Positions 8,826-16,880 are shown, counted from the first letter of the stretch. The stretch is DNA of 64,000 bases from Candidatus Zixiibacteriota bacterium (GCA_040752595.1 JBFMGX010000006.1:47785-111784), one strand, 5' to 3'. Program-made: numbers and translations. Notes: generated from the letters alone by a model not told the origin.

Positions 8826-9011
8826 TCAACGCCTCTCGTCGTCGCGATAGCAGAAATCGGCGTCGACGCCCAGCGGGTCTTGACTGACAGTGTCCCGTTG
8901 ACGCGGCGTGGTGCGGCCGGTTGTGACGTCATCCCGATGGCGCTCACGATCCGCGTCGGTCACCCGTCCAGGAGCGGGTGCCACAGGCACCTTGCGGCCG
9001 AAGAGGCTCAT
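8826..9011 (-). CDS. Small hypothetical protein coupled to csrA
   Basis: A 61-residue, strongly charged, probably disordered protein with no recognised domain. It starts [10 protein letters not shown] and ends in an Asp/Arg-rich tail. Its ATG overlaps the csrA stop as ATGA (9008-9011), the same arrangement used by most true genes of this cluster, and it ends 17 bases before flgL. That is the main reason to accept it. It could still be an untranslated spacer. No function is proposed. Confidence 0.5.
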   Translation of the reverse strand: MSLFGRKVPVAPAPGRVTDADRERHRDDVTTGRTTPRQRDTVSQDPLGVDADFCYRDDERR

Positions 9012-9361
9012 CGCGCGCCTCCCAGGCGCCGGGCGGGACGCGATCGTGGGGCCGTCAGACCGCCACGGGGGGTGCGTCCGGCTGCTTTGTACTCCACGCC
9101 ACCGGGGTGATCAGAATCCGGGAGGTTGCCTTTCACCTTGCCCTTGATCAACCGGGCCAGGTCGATGATGTCGCTCTTGATGGTCCGTGCCTTGCGGTTC
9201 TCTTCCTTGATTTTCAAGTACACTTCCTCGCGATGCACGACAACCTTCAGCGGCGCCTCCACACCGAGCCGGACCTGGCGTCCATAGACACCCAGCACCG
9301 TGACTTTGATGTCGTCACCGATGGTGATGCTCTCGCCTTGTTTTCGCGTGAGAATGAGCAC
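9008..9361 (-). CDS. csrA: CsrA, carbon storage / translational regulator, long-tailed
   Basis: A 117-residue RNA-binding regulator. The first 60 or so residues are standard Csr[19 protein letters not shown], then [18 protein letters not shown] and the [13 protein letters not shown] segment that carries RNA contacts. The remaining half is a basic, Gly/Arg/Pro-rich extension, whereas typical CsrA has 61-75 residues. It begins with GTG behind a GGGAGG site. A sigma-28-like promoter lies about 50 bases upstream. It heads the csrA-orf61-flgL-fliW operon, and the partner FliW and a GGA-rich flagellin leader are in the same window, so flagellin mRNA is the likely target. Confidence 0.95.
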   Translation of the reverse strand: MLILTRKQGESITIGDDIKVTVLGVYGRQVRLGVEAPLKVVVHREEVYLKIKEENRKARTIKSDIIDLARLIKGKVKGNLPDSDHPGGVEYKAAGRTPRGGLTAPRSRPARRLGGAR

Positions 9362-9413
9362 TCACCCTCCCTGGCGCGAGACCATCGCACACACGCTCCG
9401 GCTCTCTGTACAT

Positions 9414-9440
9414 CTATCGACCAGCGCCGCGATTACTTCA
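9414..9440 (-). promoter_or_regulatory. Candidate sigma-28 promoter for csrA-flgL-fliW
   Basis: On the minus strand TGAA (9437-9440), a 15-base spacer and GTCGATAG (9414-9421) match the sigma-28 pattern TAAA-N15-GCCGATAA at 3 of 4 and 6 of 8 positions. The predicted transcript starts about 45 bases before the csrA GTG. An overlapping TGGCATG...TTGAA string (9437-9452) resembles a sigma-54 site but lacks the -12 C. The sigma-28 reading fits the late-gene content of the operon. Confidence 0.4.
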
Positions 9441-9597
9441 ATCAACATGCCACCAAGACCGGAGTCGTCGGGGCCGACTAGTCGTCTGCCGGAAAGGAAC
9501 GCGGTGCGCCAGTGTGGGACGCGTCCCATTACCAGCGGACGACGCTAGGGGACGGCGAGATGGGGGATGGCGGGACCGGAACAGCGGTTGCGATGGA

Positions 9598-10989
9598 TCA
9601 GAGTCCGACGCCCATGTCGTTGATCAAGGTGTCGAGGGAGCGATCCACCGCTGAGACCACGCGCGCCGCGGCCGCATACGCGTGCTGCGACTTGATGAGG
9701 TCGGCCATTTCCTCATCCAGCGAGACCCCCTGGACGGACTGGCGGGAGAATTCGATCTGTTCGAGAACGAGACTGGCGTTGTCCCTGGCGGTTGTGGCTT
9801 CGCGTGATCGGGTTCCCACGGTGCCGATGATCTGGGCATAGTAGTCGGCGAACGTGGACGTGTTGCCGTTGAGCGTGAGGGCGTCCTGCAGACCGGCGAT
9901 CGCCAGGGCATTGGCGTTGTCTCCCACTTCGCCCGATTGTGACGCTGCGATCCGATTCAAATCCCCGGCAATCCCACCGGACAGCGCGATCCGTGCCGCG
10001 GTCGTGGCGGTGGGATCAAAGAAGTTGTTCCCGGTCGATCCGTCGAGACCATACCCGGCGGCGTGGAGTGCGTTGACCCGGCCGACGATGGCTCCGGCCA
10101 GTTGGTCCAGCATGTTTTGATACTCCGGAATGGCTTGATCACGCGCGGCGATCACGCCGGCCAATTCACCGCCGGACACGGTGACCTCGATCGACGACCC
10201 GGCCCAGACGACCTGCGTGCGCGTGGAGGTCCCGGTGCCGACCGTCCTGGTCCCGAGCGCACGGCTGGAGTCCTGGCTGACAATTTCCATCGTGCCGAGG
10301 AAGACGCGCGTAATGCCGTTGCTCTGCTCGATGACGCGAACGTCGGCCTGGCGGCTCAATTCGTCGATCATCTGGTCGCGCCGATCACGCAGGTCATTGG
10401 CGGTCTGGCCTCCCAGCTCGGTCCGTTGGATCTCCCGGTTGAGCTGCGCCAGCCCAGCCGCGGCTTCATTGATCGCCGCGACGTGCGTTGCCACGCTGTC
10501 GTCGAGCGACTGTTGCAGGTCGGTCAGGCGATTCGACACCTGATGAAAGGCATTGACCAGTGTGCTGGCCTGTTCGCGGACGGAGGCACGCGCGGCGGAG
10601 GACTCCGGATTCTGCGACAGTGTCTGCCAGGCGTTGAAGAAGCTGCTCAATGAGGCATTCAGTCCCTGATCGGAGGGCTCGCGCATGATGTTCTCGACTT
10701 CAGAGAGAGCGCTTTGCAACGTACTCCACCGGCCCAATTGATCGCTTCCCTGCCGGTATTGCCCGGTCAAGAATAGATCCCGCAGATGGCGTACGGAGGC
10801 GACGCGGACGCCGGTCCCGACGCGGCCGACCGTGGAGGCAAACGGGTCGGTGGCCACGAGGTTGACGCGCTGGCGGCTGTAGCCCGGCGTGTCGGCGTTG
10901 GCAATATTGTGGCCGGTGGTCGTCAGCGCGTACTGCTGCGACAACAGGGCCCGCTTGGCCAGTTCCAATCCCTGAAAGATGCCGGACAT
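9598..10989 (-). CDS. flgK: FlgK, hook-filament junction protein
   Basis: A 463-residue protein starting MSGIFQGLELAKRALLSQQ at the ATG at 10989. The rod/hook-family N-terminal motif GHNIANADTPGYSRQRV is clear, and the C-terminus has the coiled pairing helix (VSLDEEMADLIKSQHAYAAAARV) that packs against the N-terminal helix. FlgK is the first junction protein between hook and filament and is exported by the flagellar type III apparatus. The frame extends to 11088, but that part is not FlgK-like. It is the last gene of the flgF-G-A-H-I-J-N-K run and follows its chaperone flgN by 19 bases. Confidence 0.95.
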   Translation of the reverse strand: MSGIFQGLELAKRALLSQQYALTTTGHNIANADTPGYSRQRVNLVATDPFASTVGRVGTGVRVASVRHLRDLFLTGQYRQGSDQLGRWSTLQSALSEVENIMREPSDQGLNASLSSFFNAWQTLSQNPESSAARASVREQASTLVNAFHQVSNRLTDLQQSLDDSVATHVAAINEAAAGLAQLNREIQRTELGGQTANDLRDRRDQMIDELSRQADVRVIEQSNGITRVFLGTMEIVSQDSSRALGTRTVGTGTSTRTQVVWAGSSIEVTVSGGELAGVIAARDQAIPEYQNMLDQLAGAIVGRVNALHAAGYGLDGSTGNNFFDPTATTAARIALSGGIAGDLNRIAASQSGEVGDNANALAIAGLQDALTLNGNTSTFADYYAQIIGTVGTRSREATTARDNASLVLEQIEFSRQSVQGVSLDEEMADLIKSQHAYAAAARVVSAVDRSLDTLINDMGVGL

Positions 10990-11008
10990 GCTCAGTCCTC
11001 CACCGTCG

Positions 11009-11506
11009 TCACACCATGCGGTCGACCGCCACGGGAACAGTTGCCGCCTTGCCTGAAACCGGTCCTCCCGCGTATTCCGGGGCGCCATGCGCGGCGGCCA
11101 ACAGACGCATCGTCTCGCCGATCGTAGACAACGACCGCTGGATCAGCATGGCGTTCTGCTCTCTCGTCTTCGTCATCAACTCAATCGATCGTTTCATGGA
11201 ACCGCGCAGGGTTTCCAGGCGGCGGCCATAGTCATTCGACAGGGATGCGATCAGACGCGATATGTCGAGCCGCTGACCGCGAAGGTTCGGATCCTGACCG
11301 AGCGTTTCCAGCAGACGCCCACGTTCCATCCCCAAAGCACGGGAACGCGTGATCGCTTCCTCCTGGTCGCGCACGTTGGCGTCCAGGCCGGCGACATTTC
11401 CCTCCACCAGGTACCGCTGTTGTTGCCGCAGGAGCGTCAAGAGACGCTCGCACTGCTCGGCCTCCTCGGCCACCACGGAGATCAGTTGATCGATGAGGTC
11501 GTCCAC
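11009..11506 (-). CDS. flgN: FlgN-like export chaperone for FlgK/FlgL
   Basis: A 165-residue, almost wholly alpha-helical protein. A GTG at 11506 (VDDLIDQLISVVAEEAEQ) is chosen because an AGAAGGA site lies about 10 bases upstream and because it begins at the family's first helix. The longer frame to 11665 would overlap flgJ. FlgN-family features are the long amphipathic N-terminal helices and repeated Leu/Glu/Arg heptads (CERLLTLLRQQQRYL). It sits immediately before flgK, as in many flagellar loci. Sequence divergence makes the call depend partly on position. Confidence 0.75.
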   Translation of the reverse strand: MDDLIDQLISVVAEEAEQCERLLTLLRQQQRYLVEGNVAGLDANVRDQEEAITRSRALGMERGRLLETLGQDPNLRGQRLDISRLIASLSNDYGRRLETLRGSMKRSIELMTKTREQNAMLIQRSLSTIGETMRLLAAAHGAPEYAGGPVSGKAATVPVAVDRMV

Positions 11507-11547
11507 GTTCGTTTGGTTCCTTCTCTCCGGTCCCGCCCGGAGAGACG

Positions 11548-12045
11548 CTATCGTCCCTCTCTGTCTATCGGACGCGGGGTGGGACTGGTTGACTGTCCGG
11601 GAGCCAATGGCCGGATCTTCGTTTCGGATGTCAAGGGACGTGGGGATGGCTCGTCGGACGGCCATGGGATGATCGGCGCCTTGTCAGGCGGAGTCACCGG
11701 CGTTCTTTCCGCGGAATCGGGCACGACGCGCCGCCGCAGCGACTCGAACAATATCCTGCCCAGGCCGAAGCCGCCTTGGTCCGCCACCGACTCGGCCATC
11801 TTCTCCTGCGCGACACCGATCATGACGTCCCCGCCGTAGCCGCTACCGTTGGACCGGCTGCCGATGGTGCGCTGCATCGTACTGAGCAGTTGCTGCAGGA
11901 AGATCGCCTCGAAGCCACTCGCCGCGCGACGAAGGCGTCGGAGTTGGACGTCAGAAGACGTCGGTCCATGCAGACGCTTCGGTTGCGGGGACGCGGAGGA
12001 GTCTGCCGGACGCTCGACGGCAATCGATGGGATGGGGGTGGCCAT
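11548..12045 (-). CDS. flgJ: FlgJ-like rod-binding protein without muramidase domain
   Basis: A 165-residue protein that holds only the FlgJ N-terminal rod-binding domain. The signature is the helix ASGFEAIFLQQLLSTMQRT (about 42-60) followed by SGYGGDVMIGVAQEKMAES, the conserved DM..QxxA-type segment. Proteobacterial FlgJ has about 310 residues and carries a C-terminal peptidoglycan hydrolase. Here the tail is a short Pro/Arg-rich stretch, so a separate lytic enzyme must open the cell wall for the rod. It lies between flgI and flgN in the operon. Confidence 0.85.
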   Translation of the reverse strand: MATPIPSIAVERPADSSASPQPKRLHGPTSSDVQLRRLRRAASGFEAIFLQQLLSTMQRTIGSRSNGSGYGGDVMIGVAQEKMAESVADQGGFGLGRILFESLRRRVVPDSAERTPVTPPDKAPIIPWPSDEPSPRPLTSETKIRPLAPGQSTSPTPRPIDREGR

Positions 12046-12087
12046 CAGAGTCGCCTGGCATCGGCATGTGCCGGATGCCGATGTTCA

Positions 12088-13224
12088 TTACAGAATCACG
12101 AGTTCAGCCCGCAACGCCCCGGCTTCACGCAGGGCCTGGAAAATGGCGATGATGTCGCGCGGTGTGGCGCCGATGGCATTGAGACTCTCCGCCACCTCCT
12201 GGATGGTCGTTGACCCGGGGAGACTCACGACATGGGCTTCCTCATCTGAGACCGTGATGGCGCTCTGTGTTTCGACGACCGTCTGACCCTGCGACAGCGG
12301 CGCCGGCTGGCTGATTACCGGCTGCGACTGGATCTGCACGGTGATGCCGCCATGGGCGATGGCGACCGGCGCGATCGACACGTGCTGCCCCGCAACAATC
12401 GTACCCGTCTTCTCGTTGATCACCACCCGCGCCACGTCGTCCGGTTCAACGGAAAGGGATTCCAGCTCCGCGATGAAGGCAGCGCGACTCTGTGTCGCCG
12501 CATAATCGGCGGGGAGCGAAACTCGAACGGAAGCCGGCCCGGAAACCTCCGCGATGGGCCCCCAGCGTTTGGCGATGACCGCCGCCACCCGTTGCGCCGT
12601 CGTCCAATCGGGATCCAGCAGGGCCAGTTCGACGCCGGTCGGATCATCCGTCAGTCGAACCAGCGGCTCCTCCAATGTGGCTCCGCCGGGCACACGGCCG
12701 ACCATGCTGTAATTCCGCGTCACTCCGGCTCCCCCTTGCGCCTCGACCGCAAAACCGCCGGTCGAGACGGGTCCTTGTGCCGTCGCGTGTACCGTGCCGT
12801 CAGCACTGGCCAGCGGCGTCAACAAGAGCGTCCCGCCACGCAGACTCTTGGCATCGCCGATCGATGACACCGTCACGTCAAAGCGCTCTCCCCGCACGGC
12901 CAACGGCGACAGCGATGCCGTGACCATGACCGCCGCCACGTTCTTCACTTTGACCTGTTCCGGGTCGACCGTGATCCCCATGCGGCGCAGCATGCTGGTC
13001 AGCGTCTGGACCGTGAACTTCGTTCCCTGCCCGTCGCCCGTCCCTTCCAGACCGACAACCAGTCCATAGCCGAACAGGTTTGCCCGCCCGGTCCCGGCCA
13101 CGTGGGCGATGTCCTTAAGGCGGACGGCTGCCAAGGCATCATTGGGAGTAATAACCGCCATCCCCAGGACCGGAAAGGCGAGCATCACGAATAACCGACG
13201 CGTGGCACTTATCCGTTCATTCAC
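12088..13224 (-). CDS. flgI: FlgI, flagellar P-ring protein
   Basis: A 378-residue periplasmic protein. The start is the GTG at 13224, preceded by AAGGAG 7 bases upstream; the longer frame to 13308 has no such site. A Sec signal (FVMLAFPVLGMAV...ALAA) is followed by VRLKDIAHVAGTGRANLFG and GYGLVVGLEGTGDG, the conserved P-ring opening. The family block at the end (AESLNAIGATPRDIIAIFQ) is intact. FlgI forms the bushing in the peptidoglycan around the rod, so the organism has a diderm envelope. A 447-base gap upstream holds a repeat element, so flgI may depend on read-through from flgH. Confidence 0.96.
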   Translation of the reverse strand: MNERISATRRLFVMLAFPVLGMAVITPNDALAAVRLKDIAHVAGTGRANLFGYGLVVGLEGTGDGQGTKFTVQTLTSMLRRMGITVDPEQVKVKNVAAVMVTASLSPLAVRGERFDVTVSSIGDAKSLRGGTLLLTPLASADGTVHATAQGPVSTGGFAVEAQGGAGVTRNYSMVGRVPGGATLEEPLVRLTDDPTGVELALLDPDWTTAQRVAAVIAKRWGPIAEVSGPASVRVSLPADYAATQSRAAFIAELESLSVEPDDVARVVINEKTGTIVAGQHVSIAPVAIAHGGITVQIQSQPVISQPAPLSQGQTVVETQSAITVSDEEAHVVSLPGSTTIQEVAESLNAIGATPRDIIAIFQALREAGALRAELVIL

Positions 13225-13671
13225 AAGACTGCTCCTTGACGGCTTCCCTATCCCTTCTGACCAAAGACCATTCGACATCCCACACTGTATATGAGTTGCT
13301 CGTGCCACGGGTCTTTAGCAGGCTGCTGAAGAAGGTCACTCCATGTCATTCTGAGCCCCGCCGCTGTTGGGCGGGGCGAAGAATCTGCTGTCGGTTTCAT
13401 AGGTAGAAACAGCAGATCCCTCGTCCGCCAAAGGCGGACTCGGGATGACAATGGTCGGTCAGGTCCGCATTTCTTGGGTTTTTCAGCAACCTGTTAGACC
13501 CGTGAACTCCCAAGGGTGGAGCGGGGCGGCACGGGTCTGAAGACCCGTGGCACACCGCTTCACTCGGGTTATGAAACCGACTCCAGACAGTGGATGCTTC
13601 GCTCAACACGACACACTCGTTCTCTAGCTCCCCGAGGTGTTCTTCAGCGACCTGTCAGAGTACCGCGTGAA
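13225..13671. other. flgI-flgH spacer holding a nested-palindrome element
   Basis: This 447-base spacer breaks the otherwise tight flg operon. It contains the MITE-like element at 13316-13496 and a hairpin ACGGGTCTgaAGACCCGT at 13531-13548. A copy of GTGCCACGGGTCTT (13302-13315) pairs with AAGACCCGTGGCAC (13540-13553), so the two flank the element as an outer inverted repeat. No promoter was recognised. Confidence 0.6.
13316..13496. repeat. MITE-like nested palindromic element
   Basis: Terminal inverted repeats of 18 bases (13316-13333 and 13479-13496) match at 15 positions. Inside, TGTCATTCTGAG (13344-13355) pairs with CTCGGGATGACA (13439-13450), and GAATCTGCTG (13381-13390) pairs with CAGCAGATCC (13410-13419). 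GCGGGGC-type and CCGCC..GGCGG minor hairpins add further pairing. There is no open frame for a transposase. Length, terminal repeats and intergenic location resemble a non-autonomous mobile element. The string GGGATGACAATGG plus CGG recurs near 48,450. Confidence 0.65.
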
Positions 13672-14292
13672 TCAGAACAACCAGTTCAGGAATCGTGTAA
13701 TGAACCCCGGCCGTCCGGCGTTGCTCGAGGCACCTTTCCCTCTGTAGCCGATCTGGGCGTCGGCGATCTGGTATGAATAGACGGTGTTGTCCGGGCCGAC
13801 GTCTTCCGCCCGCACGATCCCCGTCAACGTCAGCATTTCCTTGTCGTTGTTGATCCCGACAACACGATTCCCCTCGATCACCAGATCCCCGTTGTCGCGC
13901 ACCCCGACGACCTGAACGGTCATCTGCGCCTTCAGTTGCCCGGCACGGGCCGTCTGACCTTGATTGTCAGATTGATTCGACAAAGTCGCGTCGGCGCCGA
14001 ACAGACCGATGAAGTCGAAGGGCCCCACACCAGGTCCGCCCTCGACTTTGAAGTCGCTGCTCTTCTTTGTGTTTGTGCTTACGGCATTCCGTGCCGTCGC
14101 CGATTCCACGATCAGAACCGTCAACAGGTCGCCGACCTTGTGCGCTTTCAGGTCGGTATAGAGAGAGGCGCTGCGAATCTGCGTGTACGGCGCCGCGGCC
14201 AATCCGGCCGACCAACCGACAAGGAACACGGCCGTCAGGCCGAGGCGCATCGGCCGCGACCGTAGACTCCCAAGACGATGATCCTGCAACAT
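13672..14292 (-). CDS. flgH: FlgH, flagellar L-ring protein lacking a lipobox cysteine
   Basis: A 206-residue exported protein. The ATG at 14292 follows GAGGTG; a later ATG (MRLGLTAV) is also possible. A Sec-type signal (LGLTAVFLVGWSAGLAAA) is followed by SASLYTDLKAHKVGDLLTVLI, the family core with an LKVGDIL-like motif, and the usual C-terminal VRAEDVGPDNTVYSYQIADAQI and GFITRFLNWLF. Standard FlgH is a lipoprotein with a cysteine after the signal. This protein has no cysteine at all, so the L-ring must reach the outer membrane without lipidation. Confidence 0.93.
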   Translation of the reverse strand: MLQDHRLGSLRSRPMRLGLTAVFLVGWSAGLAAAPYTQIRSASLYTDLKAHKVGDLLTVLIVESATARNAVSTNTKKSSDFKVEGGPGVGPFDFIGLFGADATLSNQSDNQGQTARAGQLKAQMTVQVVGVRDNGDLVIEGNRVVGINNDKEMLTLTGIVRAEDVGPDNTVYSYQIADAQIGYRGKGASSNAGRPGFITRFLNWLF

Positions 14293-14321
14293 CACGTCAC
14301 CTCACAAAGGTATGGGCACGG

Positions 14322-15053
14322 TCATGGTACCGGGCACACGGTATTTCCATCGATGACGGAAACCGTCAGCCAACGCCCGCCGGATTGCGGTTTCACGCGA
14401 ATCTTCTGACCCCGGTAACCATCTTCCATCGCCACCGCGGATCGGGCGACGCGGACAGCGCCGGTGGTGTACGCGATCATGACAGAGGCACCGCGCCGTA
14501 CGACCGGGATCTCGACGACCCAGCGACGATCGACAATCCGCCCCGGGTTGATCGTACGGTCGGCCCAACGTCCGACGACGGAATCGGCGTCGCACATTAC
14601 CCACTTCGACACGTCGGTGATCGGCCGCCGCTCTCGCGTCAAGTCCTGCGGTCGTATCATGGCGTGTCGGCTGAGCGGTCGTGCCGTGACCAGGACATCC
14701 GCATAGAGATCAACCCGCACCGGCACCGACAGGACGGCTATGGTGCCCGCTTGATTGGCCAATGTGACACGAACCGTCGTCGGACCGACAACGTCGGCGT
14801 AGGTGGGAATATCGACGTCGACCTTCTCGGCCTCAGAGCAGTCTGCGTCGAGCCGGATCGTGTGCACAGTGATCTGCACCTGCTCGTTCGACAGACCAAG
14901 ATGCCGGGCGACGGCTGCGCCAATCGCACTCTGCAACCGTTCCCGACACGCGGGCCCGATTTCCGCCGCGATCGCCGTGCGGTGCACGGTGAGTACCACA
15001 GTCAGCGTGAGGCCGACTGCGATGGCGCGTAACGAGTGTCGGACTTGCCTCAT
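14322..15053 (-). CDS. flgA: FlgA, P-ring assembly chaperone
   Basis: A 243-residue periplasmic protein with a cleavable signal (IAVGLTLTVVLTVHRTAIAA). The C-terminal SAF-like domain begins at LVTARPLSRHAMIRPQDLT and continues through RWADRTINPGRIVDRRWVV, the conserved FlgA arrangement. It ends with the MEDGYRGQKIRVKPQSG motif. FlgA helps FlgI form the P-ring. Its start overlaps the flgG stop (ATGA, 15050-15053), and it sits between flgG and flgH as in many non-enteric loci. Confidence 0.93.
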   Translation of the reverse strand: MRQVRHSLRAIAVGLTLTVVLTVHRTAIAAEIGPACRERLQSAIGAAVARHLGLSNEQVQITVHTIRLDADCSEAEKVDVDIPTYADVVGPTTVRVTLANQAGTIAVLSVPVRVDLYADVLVTARPLSRHAMIRPQDLTRERRPITDVSKWVMCDADSVVGRWADRTINPGRIVDRRWVVEIPVVRRGASVMIAYTTGAVRVARSAVAMEDGYRGQKIRVKPQSGGRWLTVSVIDGNTVCPVP

Positions 15054-15838
15054 CGCTTCAGTTCATTGGCGACGGCCGCCATTTCATCGGCCGTCTGGAT
15101 CGCCTTCGCGTTCGTCTCGTAGGCGCGCTGGGCCACGATCATGTTTACCATCTCGTCCACAATCTGGACGTTTGACATCTCGAGGTACCCCTGCGCCAGC
15201 TCGCCAAAGCCGTTCTGCGATGGGTTTCCGAGGATCGCGTCGCCGGATGACACCGTGGCGCGATAGAGATTGTGTCCGATCGCTTCCAGCCCGGAGGGAT
15301 TCAGGAACTTCGCCAATTCGATCTGGCCGACTTCTTGCGGCTCCGTCTGTCCGGGGAGGGACACCTGTAAACGCCCATCGATGCCGATCGCCACGCCCTG
15401 CGTATCCTGTGGCAGTGTGAGCTCGGGATTGAGGAAGAACCCATCGGCGGTCACCAAGCGCCCGTCGCCGGAGAGCTTGAACGACCCGTCGCGGGTGTAG
15501 GCGATCGTGCCGTCGGGCATCGAGATCTGGAAAAAGCCCTGGCCCTGGATCGCGACGTCGAGCGGATTGTCGGTGGGATTCATGTCACCCCCGGAAAACT
15601 CCCGGGTCGAGGCCACCGGCCGGGAGCCGTACCCGACCTCCAGGTTGACCGGCACGACGTTCAGGGCCGACACATTGGTCCCCGCCCGGCGCACCCGTTC
15701 ATAGAGAACATCCTGAAATTCGACCTTCGACTTCTTGAATCCGGTCGTGTTGATATTCGCCATATTATTGGCGATCGTATCGATGTTCATCTGCTGGGCG
15801 ATCATCCCGGATGCCGCCGTGCGCAGTGCCTTGATCAT
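15050..15838 (-). CDS. flgG: FlgG, distal rod protein
   Basis: A 262-residue rod protein of standard length. The N-terminus MIKALRTAASGMIAQQMN and NIANNMANINTTGFKKSKVEFQ are hallmark features. GQGFFQI, YTRDGSF and the closing VNMIVAQRAYETNAKAIQ helix complete the family pattern. FlgG builds the distal rod that spans the P- and L-rings. It follows flgF by 49 bases and overlaps flgA. Confidence 0.97.
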   Translation of the reverse strand: MIKALRTAASGMIAQQMNIDTIANNMANINTTGFKKSKVEFQDVLYERVRRAGTNVSALNVVPVNLEVGYGSRPVASTREFSGGDMNPTDNPLDVAIQGQGFFQISMPDGTIAYTRDGSFKLSGDGRLVTADGFFLNPELTLPQDTQGVAIGIDGRLQVSLPGQTEPQEVGQIELAKFLNPSGLEAIGHNLYRATVSSGDAILGNPSQNGFGELAQGYLEMSNVQIVDEMVNMIVAQRAYETNAKAIQTADEMAAVANELKR

Positions 15839-15887
15839 GCTCTCTCTCCTACCCGATCACCGTCGCGGACCGAGCGTTGCTTGCCGT

Positions 15888-16607
15888 CTACGACCTGACG
15901 CGGCCGAGCTCGTTGATCGCGCGTCCGAGCGACTCATCCTGCACGAGAATCGACTTCTGGACCGCTTCGAATCCGCGCACGATATCGATCATGTTGACCA
16001 TCTCATCGACCGGGGCGACGTTGGATTGCTCCAGGTACCCCTGCCGCAAAAGCGACGATGAATCCTCTTCGGGTTGCCGGACCGGATCACGGATCGTGAA
16101 CAGCGACCCGGAGGATCGTGACAGCACACTCGTATCATCAAAGCGAACCAGGCGCAGGGCGCCGACGTTGAGGCCGTCGACCGAGATGCCGCCATCGGTC
16201 GCTATCGTGACGGTCCCCGGCGGGAGTTGGATTTCACCCGTCTTACCCTGAACCGTGTTTCCCTCCGGTGTGGTCAGGACGCCGTCCGCGGACACCGTGA
16301 AGTGGCCGTTGCGCGTGTAGCGTTCGCCCGAGTCCGTCTCGACGACGAAGAACCCATCTCCTTCGATGGCAAGATCCAGTGCATTGCCGGTCTCTTCCAT
16401 GGTGCCCGGCGTGAAATCGATCGCCAGCCCGGTTTGCACCGCCGACTCTCCCGGACGCGTCGATTGGGCGCGGTCCAGCAACTGCTCAAAGACCAGATCG
16501 CGCTTGAACCCGGCCGTCGAAGCGTTGGCGAGATTGTGAGCAGAGACTTCCTGTCGTCGGATGCGCGGCAGCATCGCGGCTGCGGCAGCGGACAACCCCC
16601 TCAGCAT
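15888..16607 (-). CDS. flgF: FlgF, proximal rod protein
   Basis: A 239-residue rod protein with SAHNLANASTAGFKRD, the GDGFFVVET loop, YTRNGHFTVSADG, and the C-terminal VNMIDIVRGFEAVQKSI. The first residues (MLRGLSAAAAAMLPR) differ from the usual MxRxLYxAAxGM motif but occupy the same place. The gene opens the flgFGAHIJNK operon. GGGGAGG lies 7 bases before the ATG, and a sigma-54 element lies just upstream, so the mRNA should start almost at the ribosome site. Confidence 0.94.
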   Translation of the reverse strand: MLRGLSAAAAAMLPRIRRQEVSAHNLANASTAGFKRDLVFEQLLDRAQSTRPGESAVQTGLAIDFTPGTMEETGNALDLAIEGDGFFVVETDSGERYTRNGHFTVSADGVLTTPEGNTVQGKTGEIQLPPGTVTIATDGGISVDGLNVGALRLVRFDDTSVLSRSSGSLFTIRDPVRQPEEDSSSLLRQGYLEQSNVAPVDEMVNMIDIVRGFEAVQKSILVQDESLGRAINELGRVRS

Positions 16608-16630
16608 GTACTACCTCCCCGCAAATGCTA

Positions 16631-16646
16631 GGCAAAGACCGTGCCC
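16631..16646 (-). promoter_or_regulatory. Sigma-54-type promoter of flgF operon
   Basis: The minus strand reads GGGCAC-GGTCT-TTGCC, matching TGGCAC-N5-TTGCW at all core positions (-24 GG and -12 GC are intact) with differences only at the outer bases. The predicted start is near 16620, about 13 bases before the flgF ATG, the same geometry as at flgB. An activator of the FlgR/FleQ/NtrC class would be required; none is encoded in this window. Confidence 0.7.
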
Positions 16647-16880
16647 GCTTGTGAGACGTTGACGTGAATGAAGCGGCGCCAGCATGGACTCGCTGCTGCC
16701 GCCCAAAACGCTCCGTATCTCAACGACTCTCAAGGGCTTGGCAATCAGTCCGGTCATCGCATGGTACGCGCGGTCGCCGCGAGTCGAGCCGTTCGACCCG
16801 CCGGTCGCTCGAGCCGCAACATGTGGGGTAGAATCTTCCGAGGGCGGTGGACAATCTCTCCCATTTGGCAGTGTGGCTGT

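Noticed and set aside
9437..9452. TGGCATG-N4-TTGAA as a sigma-54 site before csrA
   Set aside because: The essential -12 GC is GA and the sigma-28 reading at the same place scores better.
13302..13553. CRISPR-like spacing of repeats in the flgI-flgH gap
   Set aside because: The repeats are inverted and nested, not direct and regularly spaced; no cas gene is present.
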